DNA of 50,447 nt from Prevotellaceae bacterium. Its GTDB lineage: Bacteria; Bacteroidota; Bacteroidia; Bacteroidales; Bacteroidaceae. Below the pieces are notes generated by a model that was not told the origin of the DNA, did no database searches, and was given only the letters and a program-made list of their open reading frames with translations. The position numbers and the translations under genes were made by a program. Positions 39,142 through 49,830 of the stretch are shown in pieces (position 1 is the first letter of the stretch; each line of letters starts with the position of its first letter). The DNA lies in contig JABZKU010000015.1 in the NCBI GenBank assembly GCA_015257125.1, forward strand, positions 1 through 50,447, read 5' to 3'.

Positions 39142-40023
39142 TTATTGTTCAATGTTGAGAGCGGAAGAGCCGATCATTTGACCATCACAGAAGAGATGCA
39201 CGCTATAACGTCCGGGCGCGAGGAAATCGTTGCCGGCTGCGACGACCACACTCACATGTTGTTCTTCGCCGGTGTATTCTATCGTTTTCGAGGCGGAACT
39301 TTCGAGCGATTTCTGCTCGTAGGTGAAGTTGCCGCTTGCCCCGATCACGGCGCCGGAGGGGCTCATGAGGCGAACATAGATGCGACGTTCGCCGGTGCCG
39401 GCCGTTACGTTGCGGTTGATGGTGAAGCTGACCACAAAACGAGCGATGTCCTTACTCTTCTTGGCTCCTTTACCGTTCTTTTTTTGAGCGGAAAGAACGA
39501 TGCCCGAGGCATTGAGTTGAGCGGCGATGGCCACTTTGTCGGACAGTTTGGCGCGTTCTTGGTCTAAGGAGTTGATGCGCACATTCGCATCGCTAAGTTG
39601 GCTGCGCGCCACGTCGCGTTCACTGGCCAAACGGCCGTTTTCGCGGGTGAGGGAGTCGACTTGAATGATGTAGGAGCGCAACACGGCGCGCACGGTTTCC
39701 AGCTCTTGTTTCAAACGGCGGATTTCTGCCGCATCGGTGGCTTTGGTGCGACGCAATTCGGCCAAGAGCGATTGGGCACGTGCCTGTGCTTCACCGAGTT
39801 GACGAAGCAAAGAATCATTTTTGATCCCTTTTTTCAGTTCGTCGTACTGCTGTGCGAACTGTTCGTACTGGTTCTCCATTTCGCGGCGATCCATGTCGGC
39901 CAGTTGTCGCAGTTCTTTGAGCTCTTTGTCCTTGTCGTCTTCTTTGTCTTTGCGACCATTGCAGGCCGAGAAGGCAAGGCTTAGTGCACCGGTGGCCAAG
40001 AAACAGAAAAAGAGTTTTCTCAT
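39142..40023 (-). CDS. Coiled-coil lipoprotein
   Basis: Predicted lipoprotein of 293 aa with lipobox LAFSAC (Cys at about residue 20). A highly charged stretch and a long coiled coil occupy about residues 25-165 (ELKELRQLADMDRREMENQ; AEIRRLKQELETVRAVL; GRLASERDVARSQL). A small beta-rich C-terminal domain follows (VSFTINRNVTAGTGERRIY; APGRYSVHLFCDGQMIGSS). I do not recognise the C-terminal domain. I start at the ATG at 40023, because the longer frame (40065) overlaps ilvE and lacks signal-peptide features. It lies between ilvE (20 nt) and the GH109 gene. Confidence 0.82.
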   Translation of the reverse strand: MRKLFFCFLATGALSLAFSACNGRKDKEDDKDKELKELRQLADMDRREMENQYEQFAQQYDELKKGIKNDSLLRQLGEAQARAQSLLAELRRTKATDAAEIRRLKQELETVRAVLRSYIIQVDSLTRENGRLASERDVARSQLSDANVRINSLDQERAKLSDKVAIAAQLNASGIVLSAQKKNGKGAKKSKDIARFVVSFTINRNVTAGTGERRIYVRLMSPSGAVIGASGNFTYEQKSLESSASKTIEYTGEEQHVSVVVAAGNDFLAPGRYSVHLFCDGQMIGSSALNIEQ

Positions 40024-40043
40024 GACGATCGGGGTATGACGGT

Positions 40044-41063
40044 TCAGTCGATGATCGTTACCCAACCATGGGGATCGGGCTCGATGCCGTATTGAATGTT
40101 GCGCAGACGGGTGTAGAGTTGCTTAGATACGGGGCCGGGCTGTCCGTCTTGCGAGAATTGATAGCTGGTGCCGTTGTCGGGGTCGTCGATGCGGCCGATT
40201 GGACTGATGACAGCTGCTGTGCCGCAGGCGCCGGCTTCTTCGAAGGTGGAAAGCTCCTCCTCGAGGATGGGGCGCACTTCGACTTTGAGTCCCAAGTCTT
40301 TGGCGATTTGCTGCAAACTTTTGTTGGTGATCGAAGGCAGAATCGAAGAAGACGCGGGGGTGATATAGGTGTTGTCTTTGATACCAAAGAAATTAGCGGC
40401 ACCGCATTCGTCGATGTATTTCTTTTCTTTGGCGTCCAGATAGAATTCGCAGGAATAGCCGTTGTCGTGTGCCCATTTGTTGGCGCGCAGGCTGGCGGCA
40501 TAGTTGCCTCCCACCTTGAAACGGCCGGTGCCGTGAGGAGCTGCGCGGTCGAACTCGCGGGTGATCACATAGTTTGTTGCGGCAAATCCACCCTTGAAGT
40601 AAGGACCTACGGGGGTGACGAAGATGATGAACAGATATTCGTCGGCGGGGCGAACGCCCACTTGTGCGCCGGTGCCGATGAGCAGCGGACGGATGTAAAG
40701 TGCTGCACCACTCTCGTAGGGCGGGATGAAACGCTCATTGAGTTTCACCACGCGACGCACCATTTCCACAAACTTCTCGGTCGGGAGTTCGGGCATCAGA
40801 ATGCCGCGGCAAGTGCTCTGCATGCGTTCGGCATTGTCGGTGAGTCGGAATGCGCGGATTTTACCATCGGGGCAACGGAAGGCTTTTTGTCCTTCGAAAG
40901 CCTCTTGTCCATAGTGCAAACAGGTGGCGGCCATGTGCAGGTTGATGGTTTCGGACGACGACACTTCAATTTCGCCCCATTCGCCGTTGCGATAGTAGCA
41001 ACGCACGTTGTAGTCGGTGGGCATGTAGCCGAAGGGCAAATTGGCCCAGTCGATATCTTTCAT
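40044..41063 (-). CDS. ilvE: Branched-chain amino acid aminotransferase
   Basis: Fold-type IV PLP aminotransferase of 339 aa, of the longer eukaryote-like BCAT form. Motifs include LHYGQEAFEGQKAFR, the GTGRFKVGGNYAASLRANK phosphate-binding segment, YLDAKEKKYIDECGAANFF around the PLP-binding region, and the late EEAGACGTAAVISPIG. It makes or degrades leucine, isoleucine and valine in the cytoplasm. The ATG at 41063 (MKDIDWANLP) is chosen; the 17-residue extension is unlikely. It is the first gene of a likely operon with a lipoprotein and a GH109-like protein and has its own promoter. Confidence 0.94.
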   Translation of the reverse strand: MKDIDWANLPFGYMPTDYNVRCYYRNGEWGEIEVSSSETINLHMAATCLHYGQEAFEGQKAFRCPDGKIRAFRLTDNAERMQSTCRGILMPELPTEKFVEMVRRVVKLNERFIPPYESGAALYIRPLLIGTGAQVGVRPADEYLFIIFVTPVGPYFKGGFAATNYVITREFDRAAPHGTGRFKVGGNYAASLRANKWAHDNGYSCEFYLDAKEKKYIDECGAANFFGIKDNTYITPASSSILPSITNKSLQQIAKDLGLKVEVRPILEEELSTFEEAGACGTAAVISPIGRIDDPDNGTSYQFSQDGQPGPVSKQLYTRLRNIQYGIEPDPHGWVTIID

Positions 41064-41176
41064 GCTATTCGTAGTTGATGATTGACTTGAATGAAAGGTG
41101 CACGCGCAATGCACGTGTGCAAAAGCAGAGCGGACATCGGCGCTGTGTTTGCTGCCTGAGGTCGCTAAGCTTGTTG

Positions 41177-41184
41177 CAAAGATA
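41177..41184 (-). promoter_or_regulatory. Promoter box of ilvE
   Basis: TATCTTTG on the minus strand, about 115 nt before the start at 41063. The -33 area overlaps the rnz terminator hairpin at 41191-41217. The leader contains a short GC-rich imperfect hairpin (about 41102-41122). Confidence 0.55.
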
Positions 41185-41190
41185 ATAATT

Positions 41191-41217
41191 AAAGCCCGAT
41201 TTTTGTAACCGGGCTTT
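41191..41217 (-). terminator. Terminator of rnz
   Basis: Perfect 8-bp stem (AAAGCCCG / CGGGCTTT) with an 11-nt loop, followed on the minus strand by AATTATT. It lies 24 nt after the rnz stop. Confidence 0.8.
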
Positions 41218-41241
41218 CTAATTTCTTGGGATAAAAGTGGC

Positions 41242-42159
41242 TCAAAGTGATAATTTCAAGCCTTCTCTGGCTAAAGTGGTGTGAGGAAATACGCTTTGTG
41301 CTTCGTGGAGCAGGATATTCTCATCGTCGTAGCGCGCGGAGAAGTGGCCGATGACAAGCCGCTTGACCGCTGCGTCGTGCGCCAAAGTAGCGGCTTGACG
41401 GGCTGTGGTGTGAAAGGTTTCGCGGGCGCGCTTTTCTGCGTCGTCGGCAAAGGTGGCTTCGTGAAAAAGGAGGTCGACTCCGCGCAAGTGCTCGGCTAAT
41501 TCCGGGAGATAGATGGTGTCTGAACAGTAGGCGTAGGCACGCGCCGGTTCTGCGGGGAGAACGAGGCGAGCGTTCGACCACACTTTGCCGTTTTCGTCCG
41601 TCCAATCTGCGCCGGCCTTGATGTTGGGCACGGCGTGAAATGGAATTTTGAGAAAATCAATCATATCGCGCCGGATGTGCGGGAGCGGGGCTTTCTCGCG
41701 AAAGAGATAGCCGCAACAGGGAACGCGGTGTTTGAGCGGCAAGGTTTCGACGGTAAGGGTTCGGTCCTCATAAACCACTTGGTGCTCTTTCCATTTCACG
41801 GCATGGAAGACGACTTCGTAGCTCATGCCGCGACAAAAATAGTCGAGCCACGGGCGCATGAGTCGTTCGAGGTCGTCACCGGGACTGTAGACATGGAGTT
41901 TGGAAGTGCGCCCGAGCAAATCGAAAGTGCTGAACAAACCAATCAACCCAAAGCAGTGATCTCCGTGAAGATGAGAGAGAAATATGTGGTTGAGCCGGGA
42001 GAATTTCAGCTTCTGACGGCGCAGTTGAAGCTGTGCTCCTTCGGCGCAATCGATCATGAATAGCTTGTCGCGCAAATCTACGACTTGCGAGGTCGGCAAG
42101 TGTTTGGCGGTGGGGATTGCACTACCGCAACCGAGGATGTGTACGTCGAACTTTTCCAT
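41242..42159 (-). CDS. rnz: Ribonuclease Z
   Basis: tRNA 3'-processing endonuclease of 305 aa. The metallo-beta-lactamase core is clear: VHILGCGSAIPT at the start, the zinc motif HLHGDHCFGL (HxHxDH) at about residue 65, IDCAEGAQLQLRR, then EATFADDAEKRARETFHTT and IGHFSARY near the C-terminus. Length is normal. It lies 60 nt downstream of the BadF-type kinase gene on the same strand. A terminator follows. Function is general, so nothing specific follows from context. Confidence 0.95.
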   Translation of the reverse strand: MEKFDVHILGCGSAIPTAKHLPTSQVVDLRDKLFMIDCAEGAQLQLRRQKLKFSRLNHIFLSHLHGDHCFGLIGLFSTFDLLGRTSKLHVYSPGDDLERLMRPWLDYFCRGMSYEVVFHAVKWKEHQVVYEDRTLTVETLPLKHRVPCCGYLFREKAPLPHIRRDMIDFLKIPFHAVPNIKAGADWTDENGKVWSNARLVLPAEPARAYAYCSDTIYLPELAEHLRGVDLLFHEATFADDAEKRARETFHTTARQAATLAHDAAVKRLVIGHFSARYDDENILLHEAQSVFPHTTLAREGLKLSL

Positions 42160-42219
42160 GGAAATTGCAGAGGAGTTTTGAAAAGATAGAAGAAGGGAAA
42201 TGACGAAAACACGAGGGAC

Positions 42220-43134
42220 TTAGTCAAAGAAGCGAGCCCACGAACTTTCTGCGGCGGTAACCATGTCGAGTGGTGCCTTGAGGATGCGTCCCACTCGGAA
42301 GTTTTCGGCCGCAGCAGCGGCACGAAGTTCTGTTTCGAAGACGGAAGCGATGCTTCCCACGAAGTGGATGTCTAATTCGCGGCGATCGTAGGCGCGGATG
42401 TTGCGCACAAAAAATGAGCGGAACTCCGTGGCGATTAGTTTTTGGACAGCAGGTTCGTCGCGGTGGGACGATAAAAAGTGAGTGAACTGTGCTAAATAGC
42501 GATTGGGAGAGGGTTCGCGATAGACACGTTGAATCACTTCGGGAAGATCTACTTCGTATTGTGATTCAAAGAGTTGACGCAGTTCGAGGGGGAAGAGCCC
42601 TTTGAGCATGTCGGCCAAAAGATGTTTGCCGAGTGAACCACCACTTCCCTCGTCGCCGAGGATGTAACCCAGACTGGGGGTAGATTGCACAAAGCGGGTT
42701 CCGTCGTAGAGGGCACTGCCCGAGCCTGTGCCGAGAATGCAGACTATCCCTTCGGAGCGGTCGCAGAGTGCACGGGCGGCACCGAGCAGATCGGAGGCGA
42801 CGTTGGCGCGTTCCACACCGAGGACGTCACGAAGGGTACGACTCATGCGGTCGATTTGTTCAGGACGGCAGCCGGCACCGTAGAATTGGAGGGTCGAGGC
42901 CGGAAGTACGGTGCTTGCGTTCTCATCGGTGTTGGGTATGAAGCCGGTGTCGAAGAGGCGGGCGAATTCGTGCAGTTGTGGAAGCACTTCGGCTTGCAAA
43001 ACTTCACGAATCTGCGCACCGCTCATCAAACTGGGGTTGAGTCCGCGGCTCTTGAAGCGACGAGGGACGGCACGATGGCGCAAGAGGATCCAATCGGTTT
43101 TGGTCGAACCGCTGTCGGCAAGGATCTGGAACAT
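42220..43134 (-). CDS. BadF/BadG-type ATPase, likely amino-sugar kinase
   Basis: Protein of 304 aa of the BadF/BadG/BcrA/BcrD family in its sugar-kinase branch. The phosphate-1 loop is LADSGSTKTDWIL at the N-terminus, and the phosphate-2/adenosine region is CILGTGSGSALYDG followed by GYILGDEGSGGSLGKHL. Related single-domain proteins phosphorylate N-acetylglucosamine or N-acetylmuramic acid. The product would feed NagA (18425-19597). It precedes rnz by 60 nt. An upstream perfect palindrome (43166-43185) could be a regulatory site. Substrate is inferred. Confidence 0.85.
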   Translation of the reverse strand: MFQILADSGSTKTDWILLRHRAVPRRFKSRGLNPSLMSGAQIREVLQAEVLPQLHEFARLFDTGFIPNTDENASTVLPASTLQFYGAGCRPEQIDRMSRTLRDVLGVERANVASDLLGAARALCDRSEGIVCILGTGSGSALYDGTRFVQSTPSLGYILGDEGSGGSLGKHLLADMLKGLFPLELRQLFESQYEVDLPEVIQRVYREPSPNRYLAQFTHFLSSHRDEPAVQKLIATEFRSFFVRNIRAYDRRELDIHFVGSIASVFETELRAAAAAENFRVGRILKAPLDMVTAAESSWARFFD

Positions 43135-43165
43135 GGATAGAATCTATAAGTTGAGTCGGAATTGG

Positions 43166-43185
43166 GCATTTTGAAATCAAAATGC
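43166..43185. promoter_or_regulatory. Perfect palindrome upstream of the BadF-type kinase
   Basis: GCATTTTG-AAAT-CAAAATGC, an 8-bp perfect inverted repeat 31 nt upstream of the kinase start. No T-run follows on either side. It could be an operator or a leader hairpin; I cannot tell which. Confidence 0.35.
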
Positions 43186-43215
43186 TCAAGTTGCTGCGGA
43201 ATGTGTATAAGAAAT

Positions 43216-43259
43216 GGGCGCGAACGTACGAGGCGGATGGCCGTCGAACGTTCGCGCCC
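43216..43259 (-). terminator. Terminator of the ettA operon
   Basis: Perfect 12-bp stem (GGGCGCGAACGT / ACGTTCGCGCCC) with a 20-nt loop. On the minus strand ATTTCTTATAC follows. It lies 24 nt after the ettA stop. Confidence 0.88.
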
Positions 43260-43283
43260 GGAGAGATCTGTGACGAAATGAAT

Positions 43284-44978
<1,695 letters not shown>

Positions 44979-44984
44979 AGGTGA

Positions 44985-47735
44985 TTATTTTGCAGATTGA
45001 GCAGGAAAACGAAGCAGGAATTGGAGCATGGCGCTCATGGCTTGTGCACGAATTTGCGCATCGCTGATGCATTCGAAGGGGAAACCGAGGGTGAGGGTGC
45101 GCCCGTTCTGTCCATCGTGTGCAACACCGGCACTATAGCCGCCGTTGCCATAGGCGAAAGCAGAGAAGGCACTTTCAGTGGGTTCCAATACATCCGAGAT
45201 GTTGCATGCAAAATGGTCTGCGTTCGGGGTATTATATACCGGAAGTTGGAGATTGAGTCCCGTGAAAACGGATAAACTGTCGTTGCGTACGTTACCGGGG
45301 CAGCTGAGATGAAGGGTTTGTGCCAAGAAACGCTGCTCTTCTTCGCTGCGAAGATCTGAACCGATGAAACTTCCGCTGACAAGCAGGTGGCCGCCGTTAG
45401 ATTGGAAGTGTTGAAGTTGACGGCGCGCGGCAACCGGAATGGCTTTGTAGGGGCGAAGATTGTGGGGCGCATCGCGTTCGAGACCGGCAGCGTAGTCGAT
45501 GAGGCGATAGGCGGAGAGTTGTTTCTCACTCAACCCATTGAATGCATCGACACAAGCGGAAGAGACTGACACATGTGGAGCCGCTTCTATAATCGCTGCC
45601 GTGTGGGTCTCGCTACCGTCAAAGTTATTGCCGGCAATACGGCGTCCCAACCATTCACTCCCACCGTGTCCTAAACTGCGAGGGCCTTCTCCTCCCATCG
45701 CCTGCCGGTCGAAATTGGTTTGTTTGCCGATCAGTGCGAGTGTATACCCGCGGGGAACTCCAATATCGGTGGAGAGATCGAAGCCCAAACTGTCTGCAGT
45801 CTCGATTCTTGCCGGACCGCTGAGGCGATTGAAGGCGTCTACGACTAACACTTCCGGAGCTGTCGAATTTCGGTGGCCGCGTGCGCAGTAGACGCTCAAC
45901 TCCGGGGAATCGAAACTCCTGCCGCCGGCATTCAAAGCTGCCACCTTATATATATAATGTGTACCCGGAACGACGGGTAGGGTTACAGCTGTGCGGCCGC
46001 CGGTGAGCCGTCCGTTGTCGAAATCGGTGTTGGGTGTGCGCGTATATACGATGTAGTCGGTGGGTGTTGCGGAGGTTTCGAGCGAATCTTCGGTGGGAAG
46101 CCATGAAAGTTGTACGGCATCTTGCCCTTTGACCAAGCGTGCCGAGAAAGTGTTGACGGGCAAAGGCTGAATGGCGGGTTGCGGTTCGCCGTGCATGGCC
46201 GAAACGTATTGCAGCATGGCCTTGTAGATAGCGCGCGAAGCCGTAAATTTGAAATTCGGGTCGTGCGCAAATTTCATATCCGTGAAGTTTTGGTGCGCCA
46301 ACAACTCCAAAATCATCGAAGGAACCTCCGGCATGCGCGTTTCTGCGTAGTTCTTATCGAAAAGTTCGCGTAGATGCCAATCCGTACCATAAGTTCGTGT
46401 GACGTCGTTGTGGAGATTCGTCATTACGCGACGTGCATAGTCGAGAGAGGTGCGTCTTGCGGTGCCGGTGCGGTAAAGACTGTCGCCTTGTTCGTTGACT
46501 CCGGTGAATAGTCCCAATGTGCCGTAAATACTTCCGTTGCGATTGAAACCGGCGTCGGTATGCAGTGCGAAAGAAAGTTCGAAAGGAACACGTGCGCCGA
46601 GGGTATCCGGCATAAAGGGACTACCTCCTCCCAAATAGTTGAGCAGATGTGCTCGGGCACGCAGATCTCCGTTGTAGTCGCTCGTTTCGTCTCGGTGACG
46701 GTAGAGCGTATCGGGCAGACCTGCCCATTGTGCGTAGTAGCGCGCACCTTCTAATCGGCGCGACAAACCGCTGGTTTGTCCGGTACGCGGGTAGTTGTAG
46801 GTAAAAATACTGTCCGGGCTGATCGTGATTTGGGGCATGGAGCGCGAAGCGATCCCCATTCCGCCGCCAAATCGTACGGCGTCGGCAGAAACGTGCCCTT
46901 TGTGCGTGCTGGCATTGTCTAAGACAACGCGTGCTTGTTCGTTTTCGCCGGCTTCGAAGAGGAAAGTTCCCAAATAAAGCCAAGTGCCGCCGCCCATACG
47001 TTGGTTGACACGAAATTCTGTCTTACCTCCCGAATGAAAGACGGTGTAATGGGCGTCATCTACCGCATCGGGTAAAGTGGTATAACTCACATACACGGCA
47101 TAACGTCCGCGACGTGCCAAATTGGGTGTCCACGAAGCTTCGGCGCGAGGTTCGTTTCGGCGTGAAGTGGCGACACAACGAGAGGTTCCGTTGCGAAATG
47201 GTTGATCATTGTCCGTCAAATGCCGATGAGGCAAACCGAAGCCCGGAGCATCCGCCGTGCGCCATGCTTTGCCTGTAGCGTCGCGTTCCACATACTGCCC
47301 TTCCGAGGTGGGATGATCGTTGTCCACGACGGCTTCTTCTGTTTGTGCATCGCGTTCGCGTGGAGTATAAACCACTGCTCCGGCATTTTCCAACATCGGA
47401 ATGAGGTAGGGGAACACAAAACTCTGAGAGAGTAGATCTTCGGTGGTACAAAATAGAATCGGGCGCTGCCATTTCCAGCGTTCGCCGTCGAAATATCGTC
47501 CGTGGCTCGGCCAAACGAAGAGATGTCGGCCGGCTAATCCTGATTTTAAGTGGTAGGGGCTCGATACGTTGCGCACCCACGGCATACCGCTGTAGTCCAG
47601 ACCGTCCCAAGTGGTGGGAGCGCTTGTGGAATTGCCTATGGTGTAAAGGTTGGGGCTGTCTTGTGCACGCGCAGTGGTGGAGAGTGCCAAGCAAAGGGCG
47701 AGCGAACCAAAAAGACGAGGGAGGGGGCTCAACAT
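44985..47735 (-). CDS. Secreted golvesin-domain/amidase/FN3 protein
   Basis: Exported protein of 916 aa with a signal peptide (cleavage near ARAQD, about residues 22-26). Segment order: a central golvesin-like domain (GRYAVYVSYTTLPD; YTVFHSGGKTEFRVN; GTWLYLGTFLFEAGENEQARVVL); an amidase_3-like zinc amidase with LSFALHTDAGFNRNGS and PSMILELLAHQNFTDMKFAHD; a fibronectin type III-like segment (VQLSWLPTEDSLE; TDYIVYTRT); and a C-terminal glutamine-amidotransferase-like part (SNGGHLLVSGSFIGSDL). Similar Bacteroidota proteins are often mislabelled xanthan lyase. It may cut peptidoglycan or a related glycan. It lies between an acyltransferase gene (12 nt) and ettA (6 nt). Confidence 0.8.
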   Translation of the reverse strand: MLSPLPRLFGSLALCLALSTTARAQDSPNLYTIGNSTSAPTTWDGLDYSGMPWVRNVSSPYHLKSGLAGRHLFVWPSHGRYFDGERWKWQRPILFCTTEDLLSQSFVFPYLIPMLENAGAVVYTPRERDAQTEEAVVDNDHPTSEGQYVERDATGKAWRTADAPGFGLPHRHLTDNDQPFRNGTSRCVATSRRNEPRAEASWTPNLARRGRYAVYVSYTTLPDAVDDAHYTVFHSGGKTEFRVNQRMGGGTWLYLGTFLFEAGENEQARVVLDNASTHKGHVSADAVRFGGGMGIASRSMPQITISPDSIFTYNYPRTGQTSGLSRRLEGARYYAQWAGLPDTLYRHRDETSDYNGDLRARAHLLNYLGGGSPFMPDTLGARVPFELSFALHTDAGFNRNGSIYGTLGLFTGVNEQGDSLYRTGTARRTSLDYARRVMTNLHNDVTRTYGTDWHLRELFDKNYAETRMPEVPSMILELLAHQNFTDMKFAHDPNFKFTASRAIYKAMLQYVSAMHGEPQPAIQPLPVNTFSARLVKGQDAVQLSWLPTEDSLETSATPTDYIVYTRTPNTDFDNGRLTGGRTAVTLPVVPGTHYIYKVAALNAGGRSFDSPELSVYCARGHRNSTAPEVLVVDAFNRLSGPARIETADSLGFDLSTDIGVPRGYTLALIGKQTNFDRQAMGGEGPRSLGHGGSEWLGRRIAGNNFDGSETHTAAIIEAAPHVSVSSACVDAFNGLSEKQLSAYRLIDYAAGLERDAPHNLRPYKAIPVAARRQLQHFQSNGGHLLVSGSFIGSDLRSEEEQRFLAQTLHLSCPGNVRNDSLSVFTGLNLQLPVYNTPNADHFACNISDVLEPTESAFSAFAYGNGGYSAGVAHDGQNGRTLTLGFPFECISDAQIRAQAMSAMLQFLLRFPAQSAK

Positions 47736-47747
47736 AAGGGAGTGGAG

Positions 47748-48311
47748 TTACAGGCTATTCTCGATGGCGAATTTTTCAGGATAGAAGGCACATCCTTCAA
47801 AAGGACGATAGTATTCCATGATGGTCTTCATGTCGGCTTCCACATCGCCCGACGGCCACAACTCTTTGGTGCAGACGATGCATTTGTGTTTGGCATCGAT
47901 GGCAAAAAGTTGAATGGGAATTCCTGCTTTCAGCGCGATGTAGTAGAAACCGCGCTTCCATGTTTCCACACGTTGGCGTGTTCCTTCCGGTGTGACCGCA
48001 AGATTGAAATAATCTGCGGATTGAGCCAGCTCACCGAGTTGATCCGTGAGTGAAGTATGGCGCGAGCGTTCTACAGGGATGCCACCGATGCTCCGAAAAA
48101 AAGAACCGAGCGGCCAAAAGAACCACTCTTTTTTCATCAAGAAACCGGCTTTCTGTCCGATGGAGCGGATATAGAGTTCGCCGAGTAGGAAATCTTTGTT
48201 ACTCGTGTGGGGAGCAACGCAAATCAAGCACTTGTCGCGCGCCGGAACGGTGACTTCTGCTGTCCAACCCAGGACGCGAGTTAAAAGAAAGTGGCAGAAA
48301 GATTGCAACAT
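47748..48311 (-). CDS. PlsC-like acyltransferase
   Basis: Acyltransferase of 187 aa in the PlsC/1-acylglycerol-3-phosphate family. Motif I is CVAPHTSNKDFLLGE (HX4D, catalytic His-Asp), motif II is close to GGIPVERSRH, and motif III is NLAVTPEGTRQ (EGTR). It is short, with one weak N-terminal hydrophobic segment. It transfers an acyl chain to a lipid or polyol headgroup in the inner membrane. I use the ATG at 48311, 70 nt after a good promoter. It begins a three-gene unit with the golvesin/amidase gene and ettA. Confidence 0.88.
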   Translation of the reverse strand: MLQSFCHFLLTRVLGWTAEVTVPARDKCLICVAPHTSNKDFLLGELYIRSIGQKAGFLMKKEWFFWPLGSFFRSIGGIPVERSRHTSLTDQLGELAQSADYFNLAVTPEGTRQRVETWKRGFYYIALKAGIPIQLFAIDAKHKCIVCTKELWPSGDVEADMKTIMEYYRPFEGCAFYPEKFAIENSL

Positions 48312-48324
48312 GAGGGAGTTTTGA

Positions 48325-48343
48325 GGCACCTCAAAGACAGGTG
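48325..48343 (-). promoter_or_regulatory. Small leader hairpin before the PlsC-like gene
   Basis: GCACCT-caaagac-AGGTGC, a 6-bp stem in the untranslated leader of the PlsC-like gene, 14 nt before its start. It could affect translation. Its role is not known. Confidence 0.3.
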
Positions 48344-48388
48344 CTGTTTCGTATCGGCGCACCGACTGTCACCGGTGCACACACGCTA

Positions 48389-48419
48389 CAAAAATACGCA
48401 CAATTTATCAACCTACAAA
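48389..48419 (-). promoter_or_regulatory. Promoter of the PlsC-amidase-ettA operon
   Basis: On the minus strand TTTG (48416-48419), a 19-nt spacer and TATTTTTG (48389-48396). Fully consistent with the Bacteroidota pattern. The leader is about 70 nt. Confidence 0.82.
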
Positions 48420-48580
48420 ATCGCACCTTGCAAATCTCTCTTGCGGGTGGTTTCCACTTTTCGCACGATGGGTCGGGACGGACAGTGAAGCATGATAGCC
48501 AGAGGGTGCAGATCGAATGACCGCTTGCGGATTGTCGGGGCATTTCTTTCAAAGCTTCCCTATATCTAAAGCCCGGGGAC

Positions 48581-48611
48581 TTGGTAAATCACCCTCGATT
48601 GAGTATTTTTG
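48581..48611 (+). promoter_or_regulatory. Promoter of the distal glycosyltransferase
   Basis: TTG (48581-48583), a 20-nt spacer and TATTTTTG (48604-48611). It excludes the upstream part of the open frame that begins at 48517, and puts the start codon near 48631-48637, with a leader of only about 15-20 nt. Confidence 0.8.
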
Positions 48612-48636
48612 CACGAACAACCATATCTTCATGCAC

Positions 48637-49830
48637 ATGAAACTCTCCGTCATCATTGTCTCTTATAACGTTTGCCACTACCTTTGTCAGTGTCTAGACG
48701 CGGTTTGGCGTGCAGCGCAGGTGGCCAATGTCGAAACGGAGGTGTTTGTGGTGGACAACCACTCGACGGACGGCAGCGTTGCCCTACTCTCTCGTGAATA
48801 TGCTTCTTATCTCACCGCTGAAGGTGAGGGGCATTGCCGTCTTCATCTCATTGCCAATCATCACAATGCGGGATTTGGGCGCGCAAACAACCAAGCCTTG
48901 CGACAGTGCACGGGAGATTACATCCTGTTTCTCAACCCCGATACCGTAATCGGCGAGCATTCGTTGGTTGATTGCTTGGCCGAGGCTAAGTCGTGTCCCC
49001 AGCTTGGAGCCATCGGTGTCAAAATGATGTATCCCGATGGGCGCTTTGCATTCGAAAGTCGCCGCGGTTTACCCACTCCTTGGGTCGCTTTCTGCAAAAT
49101 GAGTGGCCTCAACACTCTTTTCCCTCACAGCCGTCTGTTCGGACGCTATTATCTGCGTTTTTTACCTGAGGAGGAATCTGCTTCGATTGATATTGTCAGT
49201 GGGGCTTTCATGTTTTGCAGTCGAACCGCCCTTGAGCATTGCGGCGGGTTCGACGAATCGTTTTTTATGTACGGAGAAGACATCGATCTCTCCTACCGTT
49301 TTTTGAAAGCCGGCTTTCAAAATCGTTATGTGCCCACGCCTATTCTTCATTATAAGGGCGAGAGTACGCAGAAAAACAGCTTTCGCTATGTGCATGTCTT
49401 CTATCAAGCCATGCTCATCTTCTTCCGAAAACATTTTCCGGCCACTTCCCTCCTGATCACGCTGCCGGTTTATGCCGCGATCTACGGACAAGCGGCCATG
49501 ACCTTGCTGCGTCAACAAGCAAAATCCTTGGGGCGTTTCCTCTATCCTCGACGTCGTGCCCGGGAACTCTCGGCAGTGTTTGTGGGAGAAGAGGCCGATG
49601 CGGCAAAACTCTCCGCCTTGGCCGAAACATGGGGCTTGCAACTCACCATCGCTTCCGATCTTTCGGTGATACCGCCCGCCGAAGCGCTCATTCTCTCCAC
49701 CTCGTCTTGTCGTTTTAGCGAAATGTTACAAGCCGTAGAGCGTTCTTCGCATCGTTGCCAGTTGGGCATTTTTCATCCGCACCGTAATTGGCTCATTCTC
49801 TCCGGAGATGTCTATACTTCTGCCTTATGA
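48637..49830 (+). CDS. GT2 glycosyltransferase, rhamnosyltransferase-like
   Basis: Glycosyltransferase of 397 aa. The nucleotide-binding strand is MKLSVIIVSYNVCHYL, then VEVFVVDNHSTDGSV-like sequence (VFVVDNHSTDGSVALL), AGFGRANNQALRQCTGDY, the DxD-like FLNPDTVIG, and a long specificity segment (GAFMFCSRTALEHCGGFDESFFMYGEDIDLSYRFLKAG) typical of WbbL-like rhamnosyltransferases. A basic membrane-associated stretch lies near residue 290. ATG 48637 is chosen; ATG 48631 adds two residues. It overlaps the GNAT gene by 4 nt. The acceptor is unknown. Confidence 0.9.
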   Translation: MKLSVIIVSYNVCHYLCQCLDAVWRAAQVANVETEVFVVDNHSTDGSVALLSREYASYLTAEGEGHCRLHLIANHHNAGFGRANNQALRQCTGDYILFLNPDTVIGEHSLVDCLAEAKSCPQLGAIGVKMMYPDGRFAFESRRGLPTPWVAFCKMSGLNTLFPHSRLFGRYYLRFLPEEESASIDIVSGAFMFCSRTALEHCGGFDESFFMYGEDIDLSYRFLKAGFQNRYVPTPILHYKGESTQKNSFRYVHVFYQAMLIFFRKHFPATSLLITLPVYAAIYGQAAMTLLRQQAKSLGRFLYPRRRARELSAVFVGEEADAAKLSALAETWGLQLTIASDLSVIPPAEALILSTSSCRFSEMLQAVERSSHRCQLGIFHPHRNWLILSGDVYTSAL

